Positions 1-5,385 of a DNA stretch of 11,401 bases are shown here, in pieces. The position numbers were made by a program, and so were the translations under genes. The DNA comes from Pseudomonadota bacterium (GTDB taxonomy: Bacteria; Pseudomonadota; Alphaproteobacteria; Rhizobiales; Devosiaceae). The stretch is taken from assembly GCA_023387585.1 (NCBI GenBank), contig JAEWHZ010000190.1, positions 1 through 11,401 of the forward strand, read 5' to 3'. Each line of letters begins with the position of its first letter. Positions within the stretch are counted from its first letter, which is position 1. Under the pieces are notes generated by a model. That model was not told where the DNA came from. It did no database searches and saw nothing but the letters and a program-made list of their open reading frames with translations.

Positions 1-600
1 AATTCCGACGTGCTGCCGCGCGTTCTGGTCAACCGCGAATATTTCGCCTCCGTCGCCCGCCGCACCCGCGACGGCGCCGAAAAGACCTTCCTCGCCGATT
101 GCCTGCAAACCGCCAACTGGCTGACCAGGAGCCTCGATCAGCGCGCCCAGACCATTCTCAAGGTCGCCACCGAGATCGTGCGCCAGCAGGACGGCTTTCT
201 GGTGCACGGCATCGCCCATCTGCGCCCGATGACCTTGCGCATGGTGGCCGACGAGATCGAGATGCATGAATCGACCGTCTCGCGCGTCACCGCGAACAAA
301 TACCTCGCCACCCCGCGCGGCCTGTTCGAGATGAAATATTTCTTCACCACCGCCATCGCCTCATCCGATGGCGCGCTCGACCACTCCGCCGAAGCCGTGC
401 GCCACCGCATCCGCCAGCTGATCGACGCCGAACCGGCCGACGCCATCCTGTCCGACGACGCCATCGCCGAAATGCTCAAGCGCGAGCAGGGCATCGACGT
501 CGCCCGCCGCACCGTCGCCAAATACCGCGAGGGCATGAACATCCCTTCATCGGTCGTGCGCCGGCGCCGGAAGAAGACGCTGGATCAGGTCACCGGCTAA
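1..600 (+). CDS. rpoN: RNA polymerase sigma-54 factor RpoN, C-terminal part (5' end outside window)
   Basis: The frame is open from the first base and ends with TAA at 598-600, giving about 199 C-terminal residues of a protein usually near 500. Sigma-54 directs core RNA polymerase to -24/-12 promoters that need an AAA+ activator; in this group it serves nitrogen and other accessory functions. Visible features are a helix-turn-helix segment around 232-306 (VADEIEMHESTVSRV) followed by the conserved stretch KYLATPRGLFEMKYFF. Near the C-terminus, at 502-531, is the signature RpoN box ARRTVAKYRE, which recognises the -24 element. The GTG at position 10 is an internal valine codon, not the start; the real start and the core-binding and activator-contacting N-terminal regions lie outside the window. 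A palindromic repeat follows the stop codon directly, and the next gene (nfu) is convergent. In many Hyphomicrobiales rpoN is followed by hpf and ptsN, which are absent here. Confidence 0.97.
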   Translation, partial: NSDVLPRVLVNREYFASVARRTRDGAEKTFLADCLQTANWLTRSLDQRAQTILKVATEIVRQQDGFLVHGIAHLRPMTLRMVADEIEMHESTVSRVTANKYLATPRGLFEMKYFFTTAIASSDGALDHSAEAVRHRIRQLIDAEPADAILSDDAIAEMLKREQGIDVARRTVAKYREGMNIPSSVVRRRRKKTLDQVTG

Positions 601-601
601 A

Positions 602-646
602 GCGTTTCCAGCAAAAGTGGATACCACTTTTGTGGTTCGGAAACGC
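602..646. repeat. Short intergenic palindrome, copy A1
   Basis: This is a nested inverted repeat. The outer arms are GCGTTTCC (602-609) and GGAAACGC (639-646). The inner arms are CAAAAGTGG (612-620) and CCACTTTTG (624-632) around the three-base loop ATA. It begins two bases after the rpoN stop codon, so it would lie in the rpoN 3' untranslated region. The first 31 nt match copy A2 (704-734) except for one base. From general knowledge, palindromes of this kind are scattered between genes in many Hyphomicrobiales genomes; I cannot confirm the copy number from this window. There is no T-run after the stem, so it is not a classical intrinsic terminator, though it could stabilise or end the rpoN transcript. 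Confidence 0.85.
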
Positions 647-662
647 GACAAAACAAAGACTT

Positions 663-702
663 AGAGCTCCTGTTCTGATTCAATCAGAACAGGAAATGCT
701 CT
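663..702. repeat. Short intergenic palindrome B, between the two A copies
   Basis: A perfect 13-bp inverted repeat, TCCTGTTCTGATT (668-680) and AATCAGAACAGGA (682-694), surrounds the single base C681. Additional outer arms AGAGC (663-667) and GCTCT (698-702) pair if the bases AAT (695-697) bulge out. It is unrelated in sequence to the A copies on either side, and A2 starts one base after it ends. The near-zero loop suggests a cruciform or a dyad protein-binding site rather than a simple RNA hairpin. No function can be assigned from sequence alone. Confidence 0.8.
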
Positions 703-703
703 A

Positions 704-766
704 GCGTTTCCAGAAAAAGTGGATACCACTTTTGCTCCTCGGACGTGATCCGGGGATCGGAAACGC
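704..766. repeat. Short intergenic palindrome, copy A2 (longer variant)
   Basis: The same outer arms as A1 are present, GCGTTTCC (704-711) and GGAAACGC (759-766), with the same inner stem AAAAGTGG (715-722) and CCACTTTT (726-733). It is 18 bases longer than A1 because the right half carries an extra small hairpin, CGGA (740-743) pairing with TCCG (749-752). The identical left halves and differing right halves suggest two variants of one repeat family rather than a recent duplication. Confidence 0.8.
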
Positions 767-788
767 GCGATGAAAAGCTCTGAAATGG

Positions 789-812
789 AAAACGCCGGCC
801 ACAAGGCCGGCG
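789..812 (-). terminator. Rho-independent terminator of nfu
   Basis: Perfect 8-bp arms CGCCGGCC (793-800) and GGCCGGCG (805-812) enclose a four-base loop. On the minus strand the stem is followed by TTTTCC (792 down to 787). It lies about 30 nt past the nfu stop codon, which fits an intrinsic terminator for nfu. In the other direction no T-run follows the stem, so it would serve rpoN less well. Confidence 0.75.
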
Positions 813-842
813 CTTCAAAATCCTCGATACTCCGGCGCCCGA

Positions 843-1409
843 TCAGATCTGCTCGACATGCTCCACGCCGGGCACGAAATGGCGCAGCAGGTTCTCGATG
901 CCGCTCTTGAGCGTCGCGGTCGAGGAGGGGCAGCCCGCGCAGGCGCCGTGCATATGCAGGAACACCGTGCCTTCGCGGAAGCCGCGGAAGGTGATGTCGC
1001 CGCCATCCATGGCCACGGCCGGGCGCACGCGCGTGGCGAGCAGTTCCTTGATCACCTCGACGGTTTCGGCGTCCTCGCTGTCGAAGAATTCGTCGGCCTC
1101 GTCCTCGAGGGCGAAGCTGTCGTCGTTCTCGGCCAGCACCGGGCGGCCGGACAGGAAATGGTCCATCACCGCGCCGAGAATGGCCGGCTTGATATGGGCC
1201 CAATTGGTGTCGTCCTTGGTCACCGAGATGAAGTCGGCGCCGAGGAACACCGAGCTGACGCCCGGAACCTCGAACAGGGCGTCGGCGAGCGGGGATGCGG
1301 CTGCGGCCTCGCGCGAGCGGAATTCGCGCGGTTCGCCGGCCAGAACCTCGCGGCCGGGCAGGAACTTCAGCGTCGCCGGATTCGGCGTGGCTTCGGTCTG
1401 GATGAACAT
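843..1409 (-). CDS. nfu: NifU/Nfu-family iron-sulfur cluster carrier protein
   Basis: The 188-residue protein has the two-domain layout of bacterial and mitochondrial Nfu proteins. An Nfu N-terminal domain (about residues 1-88, starting MFIQTEATPNPATLKFLPG) is joined by an acidic linker (about 94-115) to a C-terminal NifU domain (about 115-182). The C-terminal domain carries the cluster-binding CxxC, C157-A-G-C160, within GACAGCPSST. The family binds a [4Fe-4S] cluster at a dimer interface and passes it to client enzymes in the cytoplasm. The ATG at 1409 is preceded by a GAGG ribosome binding site (1415-1418) at good spacing. The gene has its own promoter with an overlapping iron-control palindrome, and a terminator downstream, so it is probably monocistronic. 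It is convergent with rpoN. There is no sign of truncation, and the family assignment is secure. Confidence 0.95.
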   Translation of the reverse strand: MFIQTEATPNPATLKFLPGREVLAGEPREFRSREAAAASPLADALFEVPGVSSVFLGADFISVTKDDTNWAHIKPAILGAVMDHFLSGRPVLAENDDSFALEDEADEFFDSEDAETVEVIKELLATRVRPAVAMDGGDITFRGFREGTVFLHMHGACAGCPSSTATLKSGIENLLRHFVPGVEHVEQI

Positions 1410-1432
1410 GGCGACCTCGCTGGAAAAATGAA

Positions 1433-1449
1433 TTTAGAACAATTCTAAT
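1433..1449. promoter_or_regulatory. Probable Irr box (iron control element, ICE) upstream of nfu
   Basis: The sequence is TTTAGAA (1433-1439), CAA, TTCTAAT (1443-1449). It matches the published alphaproteobacterial Irr/ICE consensus TTTAGAA-N3-TTCTAAA except for the last base. It is the best AT-rich dyad in the otherwise GC-rich nfu upstream region, and its near edge is 23 nt before the nfu start codon. It overlaps the predicted -10 hexamer (1442-1447), so bound Irr would block polymerase. Irr is a Fur-family regulator controlled by haem that acts under low iron. The consensus is established knowledge; regulation of this gene is inference. Confidence 0.7.
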
Positions 1450-1470
1450 CTCGTCCCGCGCAGCGGTCAA
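1442..1470 (-). promoter_or_regulatory. Sigma-70 promoter of nfu
   Basis: Read on the minus strand, the -35 hexamer is TTGACC (1470-1465), followed by a 17-nt spacer and the -10 hexamer TAGAAT (1447-1442). Each hexamer matches five of six consensus bases. Transcription would start near 1435, giving a leader of roughly 25 nt before the nfu ATG. The -10 lies wholly inside the Irr-box palindrome. Confidence 0.65.
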
Positions 1471-1507
1471 GCGGGCGCTTTCCCCCGCAAAAATGGCGAT
1501 CGGCTGT

Positions 1508-1522
1508 GCGCTTCGCAAGCGC
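1508..1522. other. Small hairpin downstream of uspA, possible weak terminator
   Basis: A 6-bp perfect stem, GCGCTT (1508-1513) and AAGCGC (1517-1522), has a 3-base loop and lies 15 nt past the uspA stop codon. On the minus strand no T-run follows directly; the nearest run of five T is about 15 nt further on. It may help end the trpS-uspA transcript, but it is a poor match to an intrinsic terminator. Confidence 0.25.
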
Positions 1523-1537
1523 GCCAGGCGAACGCGC

Positions 1538-2011
1538 TCAGCAGATGGCGATGATTTCCTCGTCGCTCATATGCCCCGGCACGATGGTCAGCGGGATCAG
1601 CATGACATTGGCGCGGCCGGCGAAATGCGTCACCAGCGGCCCCGGCCCGTCCTTGCCCTTGGAAGCGGCCAGCACCAGGATGGCGATGTCGCGGTCGCGG
1701 GTGATCACCTGCTCGATCTGCTCGGTGCCCACCCCCTCGCGCACCAGCGTCTCGACCTTGACATTGCCGATCTCGCGGATGCGGCGCAGGCGCTGGTCGA
1801 GATTACGCTCGGCCTGTTCGATCGCCTCGGCGCGCAGCACGCTCTCCACCCCGAGTCCCTGGAACTCGGGCGGTTCGACGACGCTCATCAGCACCACCGT
1901 GCCGCCGGTGCGGTGCACGCGCCATGTCGCGAAGGTGAGGGCGCGATCGCACTCCTCGGTCTCGTCGATGATGACGAGGAATTTGTGTCGATACTCGGCA
2001 TGCGGCTGCAT
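1538..2011 (-). CDS. Universal stress protein (UspA family)
   Basis: This is a single-domain Usp protein of about 157 residues. The first beta strand, FLVIIDETEECDRAL, keeps the conserved Asp, and the C-terminal half shows the G-2x-G-9x-G nucleotide-binding spacing (GKDG...G in GKDGPGPLVTHFAG). The residue after the last glycine, normally Ser or Thr, is Arg, and the following strand is altered, so ATP binding may be weakened. Usp proteins are cytoplasmic dimers that bind ATP or act as stress-response partners; no specific role can be given here. Two in-frame ATGs compete. I chose 2011 because the strong AAGGGAG site (2018-2024) is 6 nt upstream, whereas it touches the ATG at 2017 with no spacing; the difference is two residues. 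The gene follows trpS after 40-odd bases and is probably cotranscribed with it. Confidence 0.9.
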   Translation of the reverse strand: MQPHAEYRHKFLVIIDETEECDRALTFATWRVHRTGGTVVLMSVVEPPEFQGLGVESVLRAEAIEQAERNLDQRLRRIREIGNVKVETLVREGVGTEQIEQVITRDRDIAILVLAASKGKDGPGPLVTHFAGRANVMLIPLTIVPGHMSDEEIIAIC

Positions 2012-2057
2012 CCGCATCTCCCTTGGCTCGTGGAGCGGTTCCGGCAGGACCGACAGC

Positions 2058-3089
2058 TTAACGCACGAAGCCGACGATGGATCGAACCTCGTCCATCACC
2101 GGCTGGGCGATGGCGCGGGCGCGCCCGGCGCCGTCGCGCAGGATTCGGTCCATCTCGGCGCGGTCGCCCACCAGCCGGCGCATCTCGTCGGCGATCGGCG
2201 CCAGCACCGAAACGGCGAGATCGGCCAGCGCCGGCTTGAACGCCCCCCAGCCCTTGCCGCCATATTCGCCCAGCACCGCCTCGACGCTGCGGTTGGACAG
2301 GGAGGCGAAGATGCCGACGAGGTTTTCCGCCTCCGGCCGCCCCTCCAGCCCCGCCGCCTCGCCCGGCAAAGGCGTCGGGTCGGTGGTCGCCTTCTTGATC
2401 TTTTTCGCGATCAGGTCGGCATCGTCCATCATATAGATGGTCGACATGTCCGAAGAATCCGATTTCGACATCTTCTTCGTGCCGTCGCGCAGCGATTTCA
2501 CGCGCATGGCCGGACCGGTGGCCAGCGTCTCGGTGATGGGGAAGAAATCCCCGTCATGGCCCAGTGCCGCGATCTGCTTGCGGAAATCGTGGTTGAACTT
2601 CTTGGCGATGTCGCGCGTCAGTTCGAGATGCTGCTTCTGGTCGTCCCCGACCGGCACCGCCGTTGCCTTGTAGAGCAATATGTCCGCCGCCATCAGGGAA
2701 GGATAGGCGAACAGGCCGAGCGACACCTGCTCGGAATTCTCCCCTGCCTTGTCCTTGAACTGGGTCATGCGCGCCATCCAGCCCATGCGCGCCACGCAGT
2801 TGAAGATCCAGCTCAGTTCTGCATGTTCGATCACCTGCGACTGGTTGAAGATGATCGACTTTTTCGGGTCGAGCCCGGAAGCGATATAGGCGGCGGCGAT
2901 CTCATAGGTCCAGCGCCTGAGATCCTCCGGCTCCTGCCACACCGTGATCGCATGCATGTCGGCCACGCAATAAATGGTCTCATGCGTGTCCTGTATGGGC
3001 ACGAAGCGCCTTATGGCCCCGAGATAATTGCCCAGATGCAGGTCGCCCGAAGGCTTGATGCCGGAAAAGACGCGCGGCGTGAAATTCAT
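2058..3089 (-). CDS. trpS: Tryptophan-tRNA ligase
   Basis: This class I synthetase charges tRNA(Trp) with tryptophan using ATP in the cytoplasm. From the start chosen here it is 343 residues, normal for bacterial TrpS. The N-terminus RVFSGIKPSGDLHLGNYLGA carries the HIGH-type signature HLGN (about 18-21). The Trp-site segment MAADILLY (about 133-140) and GDDQKQHLELTRD (about 148-160) follow, then the KMSKS loop, an exact KMSKS at about 206-210. An in-frame ATG 45 bases upstream (3134) would add the residues MIGPQQLHPAANDSF. I reject it because family members begin just before the VFSG strand. Neither ATG has a convincing Shine-Dalgarno sequence. A weak promoter-like pair (TTGTCT 3153-3148, 17 nt, TAGGTC 3130-3125) would start transcription inside that extension, which also favours 3089. 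A universal stress gene follows downstream, and a toxin-antitoxin pair diverges upstream. Confidence 0.96.
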   Translation of the reverse strand: MNFTPRVFSGIKPSGDLHLGNYLGAIRRFVPIQDTHETIYCVADMHAITVWQEPEDLRRWTYEIAAAYIASGLDPKKSIIFNQSQVIEHAELSWIFNCVARMGWMARMTQFKDKAGENSEQVSLGLFAYPSLMAADILLYKATAVPVGDDQKQHLELTRDIAKKFNHDFRKQIAALGHDGDFFPITETLATGPAMRVKSLRDGTKKMSKSDSSDMSTIYMMDDADLIAKKIKKATTDPTPLPGEAAGLEGRPEAENLVGIFASLSNRSVEAVLGEYGGKGWGAFKPALADLAVSVLAPIADEMRRLVGDRAEMDRILRDGAGRARAIAQPVMDEVRSIVGFVR

Positions 3090-3161
3090 GAAACTGTCGT
3101 TCGCGGCTGGGTGAAGCTGCTGCGGACCTATCATCCGGTCTATTGGCAGACAAGAGGCGAA

Positions 3162-3201
3162 ATGATATATGATGTCGATATCATATTCGTGAGGACATCA
3201 T
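3162..3201. promoter_or_regulatory. Palindromic operator/promoter region of the toxin-antitoxin pair
   Basis: Three overlapping inverted repeats sit in an AT-rich island just before the antitoxin. They are ATGATAT (3162-3168) with ATATCAT (3178-3184), ATATGAT (3167-3173) with ATCATAT (3180-3186), and ATGATGTC (3169-3176) with GACATCAT (3194-3201). A good -10 hexamer, TATGAT, lies at 3168-3173, but the best -35 (TTGGCA, 3143-3148) is 19 nt away. RHH antitoxins usually repress their own operon by binding such dyads, so this is the likely operator. The site also lies within 120 nt upstream of trpS on the other strand. Binding is inferred, not shown. Confidence 0.55.
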
Positions 3202-3412
3202 GCGTATCCTTGTCGACATCAAGCCCGCCCAGATTGAACATCTGGATCGTCTGGCGAAGGGCAGGTCGCGACCGCGCGCAGCGCTGCTGCGTGAAGCGGT
3301 CGACCAGTATCTGAAGCGGCAGGGCTGCGATGCGGTCGGCGCGGCATTCGGCGTCTGGCCGGATGCAGAGGATGGCGTCGCTCACCAGGAGCGTTTGCGT
3401 CGCGAATGGTAA
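3200..3412 (+). CDS. Ribbon-helix-helix (CopG-like) antitoxin of a VapBC-type pair
   Basis: The protein has 70 residues. Its N-terminal part, MRILVDIKPAQIEHLDRLAKGRSRPRAALLREAVDQYL, has the strand-helix-helix pattern of RHH DNA-binding antitoxins: a short alternating strand, then two helices separated by a basic turn. The C-terminal part contains the motif AFGVWPDAEDGVAHQERLRREW, which resembles the toxin-wrapping tail of CopG-type antitoxins paired with PIN toxins. The expected role is to neutralise the downstream ribonuclease and repress the operon. The ATG at 3200 has a GAGGA ribosome site (3191-3195) four bases upstream. The last seven bases overlap the toxin gene. It is transcribed away from trpS and lies inside the minus-strand housekeeping block, so it is probably an acquired module. 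The family call rests on motif pattern and context. Confidence 0.85.
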   Translation: MRILVDIKPAQIEHLDRLAKGRSRPRAALLREAVDQYLKRQGCDAVGAAFGVWPDAEDGVAHQERLRREW

Positions 3413-3771
3413 AGCCGCTTTTCGACACCAATGTGCTCATCGATTATCTCGCCGGGCGCGAGCCGGCCCGGCTCGAGATCGAGCGCTATGGCGAGCGCTG
3501 CATCAGCGTGATCGGCTGGATGGAGGTCATGGTCGGCGCGCCATCGGAATCGGAAGATGCCATCCGTCGCTTTCTCGACAGCTTCGAGCGCATCGGCGTC
3601 GACCCTCTGGTTGCGGAACGGGCCGTGAGCCTGCGGCGTGCACACCGGCTCAAGCTTCCCGATGCGATCGTCTGGGCGACGGCGCAGGTGCACAATTTCT
3701 TGCTCGTCACCCGCGACTTTCGTGATTTCCCTCCGGACGATCCGGGCATCCGCATGCCTTACCGTCTTTAG
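3406..3771 (+). CDS. vapC: PIN-domain ribonuclease toxin, VapC family
   Basis: At 121 residues it is typical in length for VapC toxins. The acidic catalytic residues of the PIN fold are all visible: D7 in LFDTNVLID, E40 in WMEV, D86 in LPDAIVWATA and D104 in TRDFRDF. The family cleaves RNA with Mg2+, often tRNA or rRNA loops, and arrests growth unless bound by the antitoxin; the target of this one cannot be predicted. The ATG at 3406 overlaps the end of the antitoxin gene by 7 nt (ATGGTAA). The nearest Shine-Dalgarno-like AGGAG (3387-3391) is 14 nt away, so translation is probably coupled to the antitoxin. The TAG stop (3769-3771) directly abuts the murJ stop codon on the other strand. All key residues are present, so it looks functional. 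Confidence 0.92.
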   Translation: MVKPLFDTNVLIDYLAGREPARLEIERYGERCISVIGWMEVMVGAPSESEDAIRRFLDSFERIGVDPLVAERAVSLRRAHRLKLPDAIVWATAQVHNFLLVTRDFRDFPPDDPGIRMPYRL

Positions 3772-5361
3772 CTAGCTTTTGGCAGCGTGGCCTTGAGGCG
3801 CGCGGGGCCGGCGCAAGCGCCGCAAGAGCTCGCCCAGCGGCTGGATGCGGGTGATGTGCACCAGGATGAAATAGGTCACCAGCCCGAAGATCACGATAGC
3901 GGCGAGCGCTGCCACCTGCGTCGGCAGCGCCGCGCCGGGCGAGAAGATGCTGTCTGCCCGCCGGGCGAGGGCGAACAGCACCGCCGCCATCACCAGGCTG
4001 ACCGCGACGATGCCGCCATGCCTGAGCCATTCGCTGCGCACCAGCGCCAGATGCCCGCGCCGCGACAGGGCGTAGAACAGCAGGAAGGCATTGGCCCAGG
4101 CCGAGACCGAGGTGGCGAGGGCGATGCCGATATGGGCGAGGCTGGGGAACAGGATCAGCGACACGGCGATGTTGATCACCACCGAAACACCGGCGAAGCC
4201 GGTCGGCGTCAGGGTGTCCTCGCGTGCAAAAAATCCCGGCTGCAGCACGCGGATCAGGACGAAGGCCGGCAGGCCGAGCGCGAAGCCGATCAGCGTCAGC
4301 GCCGATTCGCGCGTCGCTAGCGCGTCGAACGCGCCGCGCTCGAACAACACGCGCACGATCGGCTCGGCCAGCGCCCCCAGCGCCGCCGCCGCCGGTACCG
4401 AGAGCAGCATGGCGATCAGCAGCGCCTGCGATTGCGTGCGGTCGGCCTCGCCGCGCCGGTTGCCGCGCAGGTGCCGGCTCAATTCGGGCAGCAGCACCGT
4501 GCCGATGGCGATGCCGATGATGCCGAGCGGCAGCTGATACAGCCGGTCGGCATAATAGATGTAGGAAATCGCGCCCTCGGCTCCCGAGGCGATGATGGTG
4601 CCGACGAAGATGTTGATCTGGGTGATGCCGCCGGCAAGGATCGCCGGCACCGCCAGCACCCAGAACCGGCGCACATCGGCATCGAGGCGCGGCAGGCGGA
4701 ATTTCGGCACCATGCCGGTGCGCTTGAGCGCCGTGAACACCAGCCACAGCTGGGCGATGCCCCCGAGCAGCGTCGCGATCGCCACCCAGAACGCCGCCCC
4801 TTCCGGCGCCTGCACGGCGAAGGTCACCAGCGGCACCAGCGCGGCGATGGAGACGAGGTTGAGCAGCACCGGCGCGAAGGCGGCGGCAAAGAATTTTCCC
4901 AGGCTGTTGAGGATCGCCGCATAGGCCGCCATCAGCGACATGCAGGCGAGATAGGGGAACAGCAGCCGCGTCAGGAACACGGTCAGCTCATATTTCGCCG
5001 GATCGTCGAGAAAGCCGGGGACGAACGGGATCAGCACCGTGTCCATGTAGATTTCGGCGAGGATGGTGACGACGACGAGGAACAGCACCAGCCAGGCGAG
5101 GATGCGCGAGGCCAGTTCCCGCGCCCCTTCTTCCCCGCGCTCCTCGAGCGCGCCGGCAAACATCGGCACGAAGGCGGTGTTGAAGGCCCCTTCGGCGAAC
5201 AGGCGCCGGAACAGGTTCGGGAAGCGGAAGGCGGCGAAGAAGGCGTCCGCCGCCGGCCCCGTGCCCAGCACCGCCGCCATCAGCGCGTCGCGCACGAAGC
5301 CGGCGATGCGGCTCAAGAGCGTCAGCGCCCCGACCGAGAGGAAATTGCGGTAAAGGTTCAT
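3772..5361 (-). CDS. murJ: Lipid II flippase MurJ (MviN)
   Basis: The protein has 529 residues and is mainly hydrophobic, with about 14 predicted membrane helices, the MOP-superfamily layout of MurJ. It moves lipid-linked peptidoglycan precursor across the inner membrane. The N-terminus MNLYRNFLSVGALTLLSRIAGFVRDA aligns with E. coli MurJ from residue 1. The residues known to be essential there are present at the same positions: R18, R24, D39 and R52, plus the motif RRLFAEGAF (52-60). D272-R273 in YYADRLYQLP correspond to the E. coli D269-R270 pair. The C-terminus is basic (LRRLRRPRAP). The ATG at 5361 is 24 nt after the glnD stop with no clear Shine-Dalgarno, consistent with cotranscription from mutS-glnD. 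The stop codon abuts the convergent vapC stop, leaving no space for a separate terminator. Confidence 0.97.
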   Translation of the reverse strand: MNLYRNFLSVGALTLLSRIAGFVRDALMAAVLGTGPAADAFFAAFRFPNLFRRLFAEGAFNTAFVPMFAGALEERGEEGARELASRILAWLVLFLVVVTILAEIYMDTVLIPFVPGFLDDPAKYELTVFLTRLLFPYLACMSLMAAYAAILNSLGKFFAAAFAPVLLNLVSIAALVPLVTFAVQAPEGAAFWVAIATLLGGIAQLWLVFTALKRTGMVPKFRLPRLDADVRRFWVLAVPAILAGGITQINIFVGTIIASGAEGAISYIYYADRLYQLPLGIIGIAIGTVLLPELSRHLRGNRRGEADRTQSQALLIAMLLSVPAAAALGALAEPIVRVLFERGAFDALATRESALTLIGFALGLPAFVLIRVLQPGFFAREDTLTPTGFAGVSVVINIAVSLILFPSLAHIGIALATSVSAWANAFLLFYALSRRGHLALVRSEWLRHGGIVAVSLVMAAVLFALARRADSIFSPGAALPTQVAALAAIVIFGLVTYFILVHITRIQPLGELLRRLRRPRAPQGHAAKS

Positions 5362-5385
5362 GGCCGCACCGGCCGCGATCCGCGC

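Noticed and set aside
602..766. CRISPR array
   Set aside because: There are only two related units, each internally palindromic, of different length and separated by another palindrome; there are no regular spacers.
1471..1488. GCGGG/CCCGC hairpin followed by A's on the plus strand, considered as the uspA terminator
   Set aside because: On the minus strand the T-run comes before the stem, not after it, so the polarity is wrong for uspA. The stem is also only 5 bp.
661..1518. A 285-codon minus-strand frame overlapping nfu
   Set aside because: It is in a different frame from nfu, crosses the palindromic repeats, the terminator and the nfu promoter, and its sequence is Arg/Gly-rich shadow.
1506..3314. 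A 602-codon open frame on the plus strand over uspA and trpS
   Set aside because: It is a shadow of two well-supported minus-strand genes; the translation is low-complexity Arg/Ser-rich with no family resemblance.
5362..5385. GC-rich 5-bp hairpin between glnD and murJ as a terminator or attenuator
   Set aside because: The stem is very short, no T-run follows, and the 24-nt gap fits simple operon spacing.
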